Source: Verrucomicrobiaceae bacterium
GTDB lineage: Bacteria > Verrucomicrobiota > Verrucomicrobiia > Verrucomicrobiales > Verrucomicrobiaceae
DNA length: 40,146 nt
Direction of reading: 5' to 3'
NCBI GenBank assembly: GCA_027489965.1
Contig: JAIXZA010000056.1
Coordinates: 1 to 40,146 of the forward strand
The notes beneath the pieces are model-generated. The model had not been told where the DNA came from. It did no database searches and saw only the letters and a list, made by a program, of their open reading frames with translations. The position numbers and the translations under genes were made by a program. Every line of letters begins with the position of its first letter. Positions within the stretch are counted from its first letter, which is position 1. Of the stretch, positions 17,662-26,022 are shown one piece after another.

Positions 17662-18014
17662 AAATCTATACCTACCAAGGCTGCTCCACCTGCAAAAGCG
17701 CTGTCAAATGGCTGCGTGCGCACAACATCTCATTCAACGAGATCCCCATCCGAGAGACACCTCCGAGTCTGCCTGAATTGACTGCGATGTTAGCGGCTCA
17801 GGCTGATCAACTGCGGCTACTCTTTAACACCTCTGGCATGGACTACCGCGCCCTGGGGCTGAAGGACAAGCTGCCGAGTATGAGCACGGCGGAAGCACTG
17901 AAGTTGCTCTCTGAAAATGGCAACCTCGTGAAGCGCCCCTTTTCGATTGATGCCAAGAAAGACTTAGGCCTGGTGGGCTTCAAAGAAGACGCCTGGGCGA
18001 AAGCTCTGCTTTAA
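17658..18014 (+). CDS. ArsC/Spx-family thioredoxin-fold protein (YusI-like)
   Basis: The product has 118 residues from the ATG at 17658, which overlaps the previous stop as ATGA; the in-frame start at 17628 would only add residues inside the previous gene. The sequence opens MKIYTYQGCSTCKSAVKWL with a Cys9-X2-Cys12 pair. It then has LFNTSGMDYRALGLKDKLP and GNLVKRPFSID, the layout of the arsenate reductase/Spx/MgsR superfamily and closest in pattern to YusI-type proteins. A thiol-redox role is likely. Arsenate reduction is not supported by any arsenic gene nearby. It ends 47 bp before mnmE. Confidence 0.85.
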   Translation: MKIYTYQGCSTCKSAVKWLRAHNISFNEIPIRETPPSLPELTAMLAAQADQLRLLFNTSGMDYRALGLKDKLPSMSTAEALKLLSENGNLVKRPFSIDAKKDLGLVGFKEDAWAKALL

Positions 18015-18061
18015 AGAAGCCATCACTTGCTCCAGCTACCCTGCCCACCTATTTCTAAAAG

Positions 18062-19408
18062 ATGCTAAATGACACCATCGCCGCTGTTTCGACCGCCCTC
18101 GGGGAGGCAGCTATTTCTGTGCTACGCGTCTCTGGCCCGCAGGCTTTGGACATCGCCCAGAGAGTTTTTCAATCCAGGCATCCCCTTTTAGAATTAAGCG
18201 TCCGCAAGGCTCACCGTGTTCAGGTAAATGATGGTCAGGGTCATGTTTTGGATGAGGGACTGATGCTGCTGTTTCGCGGACCTGCCAGCTACACAGGTGA
18301 AGATGTCGTGGAGTTCCAGGGACATGGCGGGTTGCTGGTCACGCAAAAAGTGCTGGAGTCTTTACTGACTGCAGGTGCCCGTGCCGCTGAGCCAGGCGAG
18401 TTCACCCAGCGAGCTTTTTTAAACGGTAAGATGGATCTGACCCAGGCAGAAGCGGTGATGGATCTGATTCATGCACAAAGCACTCTGGCCATGCGCGCTG
18501 CCCATGAGCAACTCGGCGGCGCTATCGGACGGGAAGCCAATGCTCTGCGTGAAGAATTGCTGCCAGTCTTAGCGCATGTGGAAGCCTACATTGATTTTCC
18601 AGAAGAGGATATCTCTCCTGATACAGGCGCTGCATTAACTGCCAAAATGGATGCCGTGCTGGATCGTGCACGACGCCTGATCGCCACGAGTGAACAGGGC
18701 CGCATCCTGCGCCACGGAGCCCGCACCGTGATCTGTGGTGAACCGAATGTGGGGAAATCCAGCCTCCTCAATCTTTTGTTAGGCTTTGAACGTGCCATCG
18801 TCAGTCCGACCGCTGGCACAACCAGGGACACGATTGAAGAAATCATTCAGGTGCACGGCATTCCTTTGCGCCTTGTCGATACAGCAGGTCTCAGAGAAGG
18901 CGGCGACGACATCGAACAGGTCGGCATTCAGCGGACGCATCGGGAGCTGGAACGTGCGGATTTAATCCTGGAGGTTGTGGATGCCAGCCTGCCACCATCA
19001 GCGGCAAAAAGGGTGTCATTACCCCAAAGCGTCGAGTCACGGCGTATCCTGCTTTTGAACAAAGCAGATCTCGGAATCGCAGAAGGTTGGGAATCCGGTG
19101 TGGCGCTTTCATGCGCAAGAGGAGAAGGCGTGGAGACACTGAGAGATGCCATACGCGACGTCATCCTGCTGGCTGGTCCACTGATGTCTGATCACCCTGT
19201 GGCGATCAATACGCGACATAAGATCTGCTTTGAAAGACTGGTGATTCATGTCGAAGCGGCAAGATCGGCGCTGAGCACGGGCACTGCGCCTGAATACGTG
19301 GCCCTGGATCTCCGAGAAGCTTTAGCAGCTCTCGGAGAGGTTGTGGGCGTGATTGATGTGGAGCAGATCCTGGATGTGATCTTTTCCAGCTTCTGTATCG
19401 GCAAATAA
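18062..19408 (+). CDS. mnmE: tRNA modification GTPase MnmE (TrmE)
   Basis: The full-length protein has 448 residues. It starts DTIAAVSTALGEAAISVLRVSG (family N-terminus without the initiator residues), which forms the formyl-tetrahydrofolate-binding domain. G1 is GEPNVGKSS (226-234), G3 is DTAGLRE, G4 is NKAD, and the protein ends with the invariant FCIGK containing the catalytic cysteine. With MnmG it installs the cmnm5 group on U34 of tRNAs reading split-box codons, including tRNA-Lys(UUU) such as the one at 33614. It follows the ArsC-like gene closely and is convergent with glmS, with three bases between the stop codons. Confidence 0.97.
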   Translation: MLNDTIAAVSTALGEAAISVLRVSGPQALDIAQRVFQSRHPLLELSVRKAHRVQVNDGQGHVLDEGLMLLFRGPASYTGEDVVEFQGHGGLLVTQKVLESLLTAGARAAEPGEFTQRAFLNGKMDLTQAEAVMDLIHAQSTLAMRAAHEQLGGAIGREANALREELLPVLAHVEAYIDFPEEDISPDTGAALTAKMDAVLDRARRLIATSEQGRILRHGARTVICGEPNVGKSSLLNLLLGFERAIVSPTAGTTRDTIEEIIQVHGIPLRLVDTAGLREGGDDIEQVGIQRTHRELERADLILEVVDASLPPSAAKRVSLPQSVESRRILLLNKADLGIAEGWESGVALSCARGEGVETLRDAIRDVILLAGPLMSDHPVAINTRHKICFERLVIHVEAARSALSTGTAPEYVALDLREALAALGEVVGVIDVEQILDVIFSSFCIGK

Positions 19409-19411
19409 CGC

Positions 19412-21271
19412 CTACTCCACTGTGACGCTCTTGGCCAAATTGCGCGGCTTATCCACATCACAGCCACGAGCAACCGCGACGTAGTAGGAGAAGAGTTGCA
19501 GAGGAATGACGGTGAGCAGCGGGCTCAGATAAGATGGGCAATCAGGCACGTAGATCACGTCATCGGTTAGTCGTTCCAACTCAGTGCGGCCTTCCGTAGT
19601 GACAGCAATGACCGGACCTTTGCGGGCAAGCACTTCTTCGATGTTGCTGACGTTTTTATCAAAGACAGCATCATCTGGGGCAATGAAAACACTAGGCATA
19701 TCGGGCTTTACCAGAGCAATGATGCCGTGCTTCAACTCAGCGCTCGGATGACCGCTAGCGTAGATGTAGCTGATTTCCTTCATCTTCAGCGCGCCTTCCA
19801 TGGCCACCGGATAATTGGCCTGACGGCCCATGAAGAGCATCCCTTCAGCATTCGCATGCTTCTGCGCGATGGCTTTGATCTTGTCCGTCTGCTTCAGAAT
19901 GCTGGCGATCTTGTCTGGGATGGCCTCGAGTTCGTCGATCATCTCCAGACCATCGGCAGTGCTAAGATGATGAATGCGGCCAAATAACATGCCTAACAGC
20001 GTGACCATCATCACCGTAGAGGTGAAGGTCTTGGTGGCAGCGACACCGATCTCTGGTCCTGCATGGATGTAGCATCCGCCATCGCTCTCACGAGCAATGG
20101 TGCTACCGACACTATTGACGATGCCTAAGCAGCGAATGCCTTTGCGACGAGCCTCACGCAAAGCGGCCAGGGTATCAATCGTCTCGCCACTCTGGCTCAA
20201 AACAAATTGCAGCGTGTCTTTGTCAGATGGGACGTTGCGGTAGCGGAACTCTGAAGCGATCTCCACCTCGGTAGGGATACGCGCCAGGGTCTCGATCACG
20301 TATTCTCCGACCATGGCGGCATGGAAAGCTGTGCCACAGCCACTGAGGATGATGCGGTCGATGCTGCGCAACTCTTGGGGTGACATGTTCAGTCCACCTA
20401 AAATGGCAGCTCCGTCATCGCGAGAAAGCCTGCCGCGCATGGTGTTGCGTAGCGACTGTGGCTGCTCAAAAATTTCTTTGAGCATGAAATGCTCATACTT
20501 ACCTTTATCTGCATCATCAGCGGTAAACTCGATACGGCTAACCTTAACCTGAGCTGCACCACCGCCACTGGCCATGCTGCTGACGTCATAGCTACCAGAA
20601 GTCACAGTCACGAGATCATGATCGTTGAGATAAACCACGTCACGCGTGTGAGCGACGATGGCAGACACGTCTGAGGCCAGATAGTATTCACCGTCGCCTA
20701 AACCAACAACCAAGGGACTACCGAGACGAGCACCAATGATGACGCCAGGCACGTCTGCATGCATGATGGCGATGCCATAGGTTCCCTTCACTTTAGCTAA
20801 AGCTGACTGAAGCGCCTGACGCAAACGCGCCGGTCCATCAGCTTCATCCGAAGCCTCAAAGTAACGCCCAATAAGATGCGCAAGAACTTCGGTATCGGTT
20901 TGAGATTCAAAGGTGTCTCCTTGAGCGATCAGTTGATCGCGCAGCGTCTGATAGTTTTCGATCACGCCATTGTGGACGAGCACGAGCTTACCACTCTGAT
21001 CACGATGCGGATGCGCATTTTCATCCGTCGGCGCACCATGAGTGGCCCAACGGGTGTGTGAGATGCCTGTATTGCCAGTCGGACTGAGTTCACCGACGGC
21101 TTCACGCAGATTCGCAATGCGACCTGCACGCTTGATGATGGTGACGTCAGGGCTACCATTCAGGAGGGCGATGCCTGCTGAGTCGTAACCGCGATACTCC
21201 AGCCTGCTCAACCCATCCAGAAGGATCGGGCTGGCCTGCCGCTTGCCAATGTAGCCTACAATTCCGCACAT
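19412..21271 (-). CDS. glmS: Glutamine--fructose-6-phosphate aminotransferase (isomerizing)
   Basis: The product has 619 residues, the usual GlmS length, from the ATG at 21271. That start places Cys2 as the glutaminase nucleophile (MCGIVGYIGKR). The frame open from 21325 would bury this cysteine behind 18 extra residues and is rejected. The glutaminase domain (1-240) has SHTRWATHGAPTDENAHPH. Two SIS isomerase domains follow (SGCGTAFHAAMVGEY; MGRQANYPVAMEGALKMKE), ending NLAKSVTVE. It makes glucosamine-6-phosphate, the first step toward UDP-GlcNAc for peptidoglycan and lipopolysaccharide. The 97-base leader before the next gene's terminator does not resemble the glmS ribozyme; a small GC hairpin (21286-21299) lies 15 bases before the start. 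Confidence 0.97.
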   Translation of the reverse strand: MCGIVGYIGKRQASPILLDGLSRLEYRGYDSAGIALLNGSPDVTIIKRAGRIANLREAVGELSPTGNTGISHTRWATHGAPTDENAHPHRDQSGKLVLVHNGVIENYQTLRDQLIAQGDTFESQTDTEVLAHLIGRYFEASDEADGPARLRQALQSALAKVKGTYGIAIMHADVPGVIIGARLGSPLVVGLGDGEYYLASDVSAIVAHTRDVVYLNDHDLVTVTSGSYDVSSMASGGGAAQVKVSRIEFTADDADKGKYEHFMLKEIFEQPQSLRNTMRGRLSRDDGAAILGGLNMSPQELRSIDRIILSGCGTAFHAAMVGEYVIETLARIPTEVEIASEFRYRNVPSDKDTLQFVLSQSGETIDTLAALREARRKGIRCLGIVNSVGSTIARESDGGCYIHAGPEIGVAATKTFTSTVMMVTLLGMLFGRIHHLSTADGLEMIDELEAIPDKIASILKQTDKIKAIAQKHANAEGMLFMGRQANYPVAMEGALKMKEISYIYASGHPSAELKHGIIALVKPDMPSVFIAPDDAVFDKNVSNIEEVLARKGPVIAVTTEGRTELERLTDDVIYVPDCPSYLSPLLTVIPLQLFSYYVAVARGCDVDKPRNLAKSVTVE

Positions 21272-21361
21272 AGTGATATAAGGGGCCGCCGTGTGGCGGG
21301 CAGGTACCCTAGCCCCCAGAATCAAGAGACGCTAGCAAAAGGGTGATTTATGGCAAAAATC

Positions 21362-21397
21362 ATAAAATAGCCCCAGCGGAGGCTATCCACTGGGGCT
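21362..21397 (-). terminator. Intrinsic terminator of the peroxiredoxin gene
   Basis: On the minus strand AGCCCCAG (21397-21390) pairs perfectly with CTGGGGCT (21376-21369) around a 13-base loop and is followed by ATTTTATG. It lies 34 bases after the peroxiredoxin stop codon and before glmS, so glmS probably has its own promoter. Confidence 0.75.
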
Positions 21398-21430
21398 AAA
21401 GAAACCAACAACCAGACAAAAGGACAAAAA

Positions 21431-21925
21431 TCAGGCCAACTCAGCGAGCTTAGCTTTGATCGCGACGAAGTTTGGCAGATCACCCGGGCTTTCCAAAGCT
21501 TCGGCGTATTGAATCACGCCAGCTTTGTCGATGATGAAAGCGGAACGCTTGGGGACTCCGCCCATGATCAGGTTCTTCGCTGGCAGGAAGGCCTCGTAGG
21601 CAACATCATAGGCGTAAGTGATCTTGTGATCGTAATCGCTGAGGAGTTGAAGAGTGATACCCTCTTTGTCCGCCCAGGCTTTTTGTGCAAACGGGTTGTC
21701 ACCGCTGATGCCGACAACCGTGGCATTCAGAGCCGTGTACTCATTGATGCCGTTGGAGATCTCACAAAATTCTGCGGTGCAGACTCCGGTGAAGGCCATA
21801 GGCACAAAAAGGAGCAGGATATTAGACTGGCCGATTTTTTCAGACAGTTTGAAAAGCTCGGGGCCATTTGCGCCGAGTGTGGTGACGGTAAAGTCAGGAG
21901 CTGGGGTACCTACGGAGAGTGCCAT
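21431..21925 (-). CDS. Peroxiredoxin, AhpC/TSA family (AhpE-like)
   Basis: The product has 164 residues from the ATG at 21925 (MALSVGTPAPDFTVTTLG), the normal peroxiredoxin N-terminus. The frame is open 50 codons further upstream but that part has no family resemblance. The peroxidatic motif PMAFTGVC has Cys49, and Cys54 in TAEFC could be the resolving residue. VVGISGDNPFAQKAWADKEG and the RSAFIIDKAGVI strand complete the thioredoxin fold. It reduces hydrogen peroxide or organic peroxides in the cytoplasm. It diverges from the roadblock/MglA operon and has a clear terminator downstream. Confidence 0.9.
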   Translation of the reverse strand: MALSVGTPAPDFTVTTLGANGPELFKLSEKIGQSNILLLFVPMAFTGVCTAEFCEISNGINEYTALNATVVGISGDNPFAQKAWADKEGITLQLLSDYDHKITYAYDVAYEAFLPAKNLIMGGVPKRSAFIIDKAGVIQYAEALESPGDLPNFVAIKAKLAELA

Positions 21926-22109
21926 ATTTGAGTAAAGGATTGAGTTTTTCTCGGCAAAAGCCAAGGCCGCACCAAAGACCGCAGATAGTGGCTGGTCAAT
22001 CACCTCTTCACACTCAACTTCAATTAGTGCAGCCTCAATAGGCACGATCACGCCTCTACAAACGGTGTTCAGCATATGTTAACAGAGGTGAAAACATGCG
22101 ATTAAGTGC

Positions 22110-22138
22110 TTGCTGATAATCAAATTATGTTAAATAAT
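22110..22138 (+). promoter_or_regulatory. Candidate promoter for the roadblock-MglA operon
   Basis: TTGCTG (22110-22115) and AATAAT (22133-22138) are 17 bases apart in a conspicuously A/T-rich stretch (22120-22200) between the peroxiredoxin and the repeat-protein gene. The -10 could also be read as TAAATA two bases earlier. The assignment is by sequence only. Confidence 0.35.
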
Positions 22139-22223
22139 GATTTTTAGGGTGTTAAAAATTATAATTACCGTAAATTAACCTTTAACCAAATCGGCCGATG
22201 TTGAGTTCAGTTTGTTGAATTTT

Positions 22224-25200
22224 ATGAGTTTTTCCTTTCGCAGCATGTTTCAAGCTAATCCTGACAGTCGTCAGGAGGCAGATCCGTCTGTGCCTGGGAA
22301 TCTTCAATCAGCCTTTTCCATACCGGCACAAAATCCCTCCAACAATATGACCGTCTCTGCGCCACCCTTGAATGCTGCATCGCCCTTCGGAGCTCCGCTT
22401 TTCAAGTTTACTCAAGGAGAAGCGGTCAACACAGCTCCGCTGCAACAATCCCCCTTTGCAGCATCTCCCTCTCCTAGCACGAGTGCGCCCTTAACGGTGG
22501 CTGACATCCTTCCGCTGTTACCGCCAGAGATTGCTAGAACTGGTGCACTGCCCATGGAGCAACCTGTGGCAGTCTCTCCACAAGTCCTCAATGAAGCACT
22601 GCGTGGTGGACAGGCAGCATTGCCTATCTTTGAGATATATCGTGTCTGCCCAGCCCTCTTCCAGACTCCGATCTCTCCGCAGGATCCGCGGATGATTCCA
22701 CTACCTACATCAAAGCTGCCTTACCTTATTGCAGCGACCACCCAGGCATCAGCCACTAATTTGCCGCCGGCAGTAGGCGCCAGCCCATTTTCCATGCCCG
22801 CTTCTGCGCCAGAAGCGCAAGCTCCCAGCATGTCAGCGGCCCCGTCCGGCATGATGTTACCACCTCGCCGCCAAGGACCACCTCCGCCATTGGCCGATGT
22901 GCCTAATCGCGAAGCCGCAGCTCCTCAATTATCACTACCAGGTCAGCCATCGCTAGGTGCACCGGCTTTCCCAATGAGTCCCTTTGCTGCAGCAGGATCT
23001 CAAATCAATGAGGCCGACAATGAAACTAAGGCCCAGCCTTTGACAGCCTCACCATTCGGGCAGAGTCAACAACCGGCACCCGTAGCTTCGCCGTTTGGAC
23101 AAGCGACCTCTCCCACGGCAGCCTCACCATTCGGGCAGAGTCCTCAGGCAGCTCCCGCAGCTTCACCTTTCGGGCAAGCGCCATCTCCCACGACAGCCTC
23201 ACCATTTGGGCAGAGTCCTCAGGCAACACCCGTAGCTTCACCTTTCGGGCAAGCGCCATCTCCCACGGCAGCCTCACCATTCGGGCAGAGTCCTCAGGCA
23301 GCACCTGCTGCTTCACCTTTTGGCCAGTCACTTGCCCCAGTCGCAGCAACTTCTTTCAATCAAGAACCACAAACGGCACCTGCAGTCTCTCCGTTTGCTC
23401 AAATACCGCAAGCAGCACCTGCGAATCCGATGGAATCCCCATTAGGTTCATTGTTTGGAGCCAAGGCTGTGCCAACAGGAGAACCTGCGCCTGATGTGGC
23501 TTCAGCACGCCCAGCCCAGCCACCAGTCATGCCCATGGCTTCAGCGCCTAGTACAAGCGCTCCGCTTATTCGAATCTGCTTTGCCAATCTCCTCAAAGGC
23601 TACACATCCGCCGAATTGGGTTTTGATCCAATGGTCGTCCCTGCTTGGATTACGACAGCTCTGCCTTCTGCCAAGATTCAAGAACTTGCCTCGGCCCAAG
23701 CTCCCATAGCGGAGCTCGGACTGTTCGTCGATGGCATCACAGACGTCGGCTTCCGCAATGTTCTCAACACCGCCAAGCGAGACTTCCAACTTCGAGTACC
23801 CGTTGAAGAGCTACAAGCTGCCATGGCTGGAGCAAGCGCGCCGCAGACTCTGCCAAACCTCGCTAGCCTAGGAGCTACTCCGGCACTGGTAGCTGCACCG
23901 GCACCTAGTCAAAATATAATGCGCGTCGAGCCCATAAACGCGGCTCCCTCTGCCCAAATGGCTCCTCCCCTAGCAGCACCGGCGGACCTTAATGCAGCCT
24001 CTATTCCTGGTCCCACCTCACCGTTCCTAGCTCCTGCGTCGCGGCAAGTGGATGCTCTACCCAGCGGCCTACAAAGCCCATCAATGCCGAGCTTTAGCTC
24101 TGCGACATCTACTCCAACCTTGCCACCTTCAGGTTTCGGTATGCCAGCAGCTGCACTTCAGCCATTGACACCAAAAACAGTTGATCCATTTGCCCAGCCC
24201 GCATCAGGTCAAACTAAACCGCTATTCACCTTCCAGCCGCAGCAGCCTGCACCACAACCACAAGCGACCTTTCAACCGCAGCAGGCCACGCCACAGCCAC
24301 AAGCGACCTTTCAGCCTCAACAGGCTAGCTTTGAATCGTCGAAACTAGAAATTCCCACAACTTTCAAAGCTCCGGAGCAAGAACCTCAGATCTCGTTTTT
24401 TCAACCTCAGTCTTTCGAATCCAAACCACCGGAAGCCTTCAGAGCACCACAGTCCTTCTTTACGCAGCAAGAGGAGCGCACACAACTACCAGCGCAAGAG
24501 CCTACGGCTAACTATCCGATCACCGAAACGACAGTTCTACCACCTGAGCGCCATCAGGAGTCAAACTCCCTTCATTCAGGCTTCTCATTCATGAAATCTT
24601 CCAACCCTATGGAAGAAGGCTTCACCAGCGATCAGCTACTCGGACGCCAACCCAGCCTTGAACAAAGCTGGAGTGCGGCTGCTGTTGCTGCTGCCAGTGG
24701 CCCCTTGGATCAATCCGCAGCTTCTGAAACCCGCGGACGCCAATCACCTGTCATTGATGTGCCAGAAGCCGCAGCCCCAAAACCAAGGGCTGCCTTCACG
24801 CCTCCTCGTATCGAGGAGCCTGCTCCTGCCCCAGTGCCTGCCGCCCAGCCCGCAGCAAGACCGCAGGCAGTTAAAGTGGCACCTTCTGTCAGAAATCATG
24901 CCACCAACTCAAACCTGGGAGTCCAAATGTACGACACCGATCCAGATCAGATCCTGCTGCGTGCGCTGCTGGATACCGACAGTGAATTGACGCCCCAAAA
25001 AGTCGTTGAAATGGCCTGTGGCCTACCAGGCATTGCTGCTTGCGTCTGCATTCAGGGCACACAATCCATCTCCCACATCGGCGCGCACAAGCCACAGGCA
25101 CGCGAATTCCAAAAGCAAGCCACTGACCTAGCGCAGCATTTGCGCACGCTCGCTCCGCTAATCGGCATCGAAGGCGCAGAGACCTTTACCATGAATTCAG

Positions 25201-25331
25201 GAGATCGCCTCATGACCTTCTGCTTCCCAGAGGGATCTATCCTTGGAGTCCTTCATGATGCAGAGCCCACTCTTGGTTTACGTGATAAGATTACCTTGAT
25301 CGCCCGAGAGCTTTCACGCATGATTATCTGA
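22224..25331 (+). CDS. Giant low-complexity SPFGQ-repeat protein with C-terminal roadblock/LC7-like domain
   Basis: The product has 1035 residues from the ATG at 22224; a TTG four codons upstream is possible but less likely. Most of it is Pro/Ala/Gln/Ser-rich and predicted disordered. Residues about 89-170 form an ordered-looking module (TVADILPLLPPEIARTG...). About 275-374 hold eight SPFGQ motifs in 25-residue repeats, and about 447-535 form a second ordered module (IRICFANLLKGYTSAELGF...). About 668-700 hold TFQPQQ repeats. The last 130 residues (about 905-1035: DPDQILLRALLDTDSELTP, PGIAACVCIQGT, LGLRDKITLIARELSRMI) read as a roadblock/LC7 domain, the fold of MglB. The stop overlaps the MglA start by one base, so the domain is probably the partner or GTPase activator of that GTPase. 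The fold is recognised by pattern, not by search. No signal peptide is seen, so it should be cytoplasmic. Confidence 0.75.
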   Translation: MSFSFRSMFQANPDSRQEADPSVPGNLQSAFSIPAQNPSNNMTVSAPPLNAASPFGAPLFKFTQGEAVNTAPLQQSPFAASPSPSTSAPLTVADILPLLPPEIARTGALPMEQPVAVSPQVLNEALRGGQAALPIFEIYRVCPALFQTPISPQDPRMIPLPTSKLPYLIAATTQASATNLPPAVGASPFSMPASAPEAQAPSMSAAPSGMMLPPRRQGPPPPLADVPNREAAAPQLSLPGQPSLGAPAFPMSPFAAAGSQINEADNETKAQPLTASPFGQSQQPAPVASPFGQATSPTAASPFGQSPQAAPAASPFGQAPSPTTASPFGQSPQATPVASPFGQAPSPTAASPFGQSPQAAPAASPFGQSLAPVAATSFNQEPQTAPAVSPFAQIPQAAPANPMESPLGSLFGAKAVPTGEPAPDVASARPAQPPVMPMASAPSTSAPLIRICFANLLKGYTSAELGFDPMVVPAWITTALPSAKIQELASAQAPIAELGLFVDGITDVGFRNVLNTAKRDFQLRVPVEELQAAMAGASAPQTLPNLASLGATPALVAAPAPSQNIMRVEPINAAPSAQMAPPLAAPADLNAASIPGPTSPFLAPASRQVDALPSGLQSPSMPSFSSATSTPTLPPSGFGMPAAALQPLTPKTVDPFAQPASGQTKPLFTFQPQQPAPQPQATFQPQQATPQPQATFQPQQASFESSKLEIPTTFKAPEQEPQISFFQPQSFESKPPEAFRAPQSFFTQQEERTQLPAQEPTANYPITETTVLPPERHQESNSLHSGFSFMKSSNPMEEGFTSDQLLGRQPSLEQSWSAAAVAAASGPLDQSAASETRGRQSPVIDVPEAAAPKPRAAFTPPRIEEPAPAPVPAAQPAARPQAVKVAPSVRNHATNSNLGVQMYDTDPDQILLRALLDTDSELTPQKVVEMACGLPGIAACVCIQGTQSISHIGAHKPQAREFQKQATDLAQHLRTLAPLIGIEGAETFTMNSGDRLMTFCFPEGSILGVLHDAEPTLGLRDKITLIARELSRMII
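23046..23322 (+). repeat. 75-bp in-frame tandem repeat encoding SPFGQ pairs
   Basis: Units start at 23046, 23121, 23196 and 23271, exactly 75 bp apart, the fourth being partial. Each encodes 25 residues with two SPFGQ motifs (ASPFGQSPQAAP, then ASPFGQAPSPT). Units two to four are nearly identical in DNA, which indicates recent duplication or gene conversion, while the first has diverged. Confidence 0.92.
24228..24326 (+). repeat. 39-bp in-frame tandem repeat encoding TFQPQQ
   Basis: Units begin at 24228, 24267 and 24306, 39 bp apart, and encode TFQPQQPAPQPQA, TFQPQQATPQPQA and a partial TFQPQQA. It lies inside the same giant protein, downstream of the SPFGQ array. Confidence 0.88.
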
Positions 25332-25963
25332 TGCCAGCCATTAACCACCAGGAAAAGACGATTCGCTTCAAAATCGTTTATTGTGGCACTCCGCTTAGCG
25401 GTAAGACCTCGAACCTGCGCCAAATTCATGCCAAGCTAGATCCTCAAGGCCGCAGCGACCTTGTCAGCCTTTCCACGGCTCAGGATCGCACACTTTTCTT
25501 TGACTTTCTTGCTGTCGAAAGCGCCGCAATTCCGGGATACCGCATCAGTTTTCATCTCTACACGGTGCCCGGACAGATTACATACAATGCCACCTTACAG
25601 CTCGTGCTACGTCAAGCTGACGGCGTTGTCTTCGTCGCTGATAGCCAGATGGATCGCCAGCGGGACAACGTCCATGCCTTTCAATCCCTAGAAGCCAACC
25701 TACGACTCAATGGCAGCGACGTCGATCGCCTGCCATTAGTATTACAATATAATAAGCGCGACCTGCCGAATGCCGCCCCAGTTGAGTACCTTGAGTTTCT
25801 CCTCAACAACCACGGCGTGCCTCATCTCAGTTTTGAAGCAGACGCCAAAGGCGGGCGCAATGTGCTTGCCACTCTGAACGCCATTTCCCAAGCCGTGCTG
25901 ACTCAATACCAAGCCAGTCTGGAACGACAGAGTGAAGTCATGCGTGAGATGATCACGGCCTAA
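25331..25963 (+). CDS. mglA: MglA-type Ras-like small GTPase
   Basis: The product has 210 residues. G1 is GTPLSGKTS (19-27). Arg53 lies in TAQDRTLFFDF, G3 is TVPGQ (78-82) with Thr in place of the usual Asp, and G4 is NKRD (141-144). These match the hallmark residues of Myxococcus and Thermus MglA in identity and in position: Arg53 and Gln82 for catalysis, Thr78, and NKRD at 141-144. MglA is a cytoplasmic switch that marks a cell pole and drives polarity or motility when bound to GTP, and is turned off by the roadblock protein MglB. Here the start codon overlaps the stop of the roadblock-like gene (TGATG), which indicates coupled translation. About 15 residues at the C-terminus (SLERQSEVMREMITA) extend past the core. 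The target process in this organism is unknown. Confidence 0.93.
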   Translation: MPAINHQEKTIRFKIVYCGTPLSGKTSNLRQIHAKLDPQGRSDLVSLSTAQDRTLFFDFLAVESAAIPGYRISFHLYTVPGQITYNATLQLVLRQADGVVFVADSQMDRQRDNVHAFQSLEANLRLNGSDVDRLPLVLQYNKRDLPNAAPVEYLEFLLNNHGVPHLSFEADAKGGRNVLATLNAISQAVLTQYQASLERQSEVMREMITA

Positions 25964-26022
25964 TTTTCGCCGCACAGCCCATCCTAGATATTCAATCAAC
26001 GGCGCTCATTACAAAGCACGCG

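Noticed and set aside
21272..21368. glmS ribozyme riboswitch
   Set aside because: The leader is only about 97 bases long and I see none of the ribozyme core elements; only a small GC hairpin is present.
21926..22075. 50-codon N-terminal extension of the peroxiredoxin
   Set aside because: The peroxiredoxin fold begins right at MALSVGTPAPDF; the extra part has no signal-peptide or family pattern, so it looks like a chance open frame.
23046..23345. Regularly spaced repeats as a CRISPR array
   Set aside because: The 75-bp units are contiguous, lie in frame within a gene and have no unique spacers.
23026..23349. 107-codon minus-strand frame across the SPFGQ repeats
   Set aside because: It is the reverse complement of the tandem repeat and simply repeats with it; the plus-strand gene explains the sequence.
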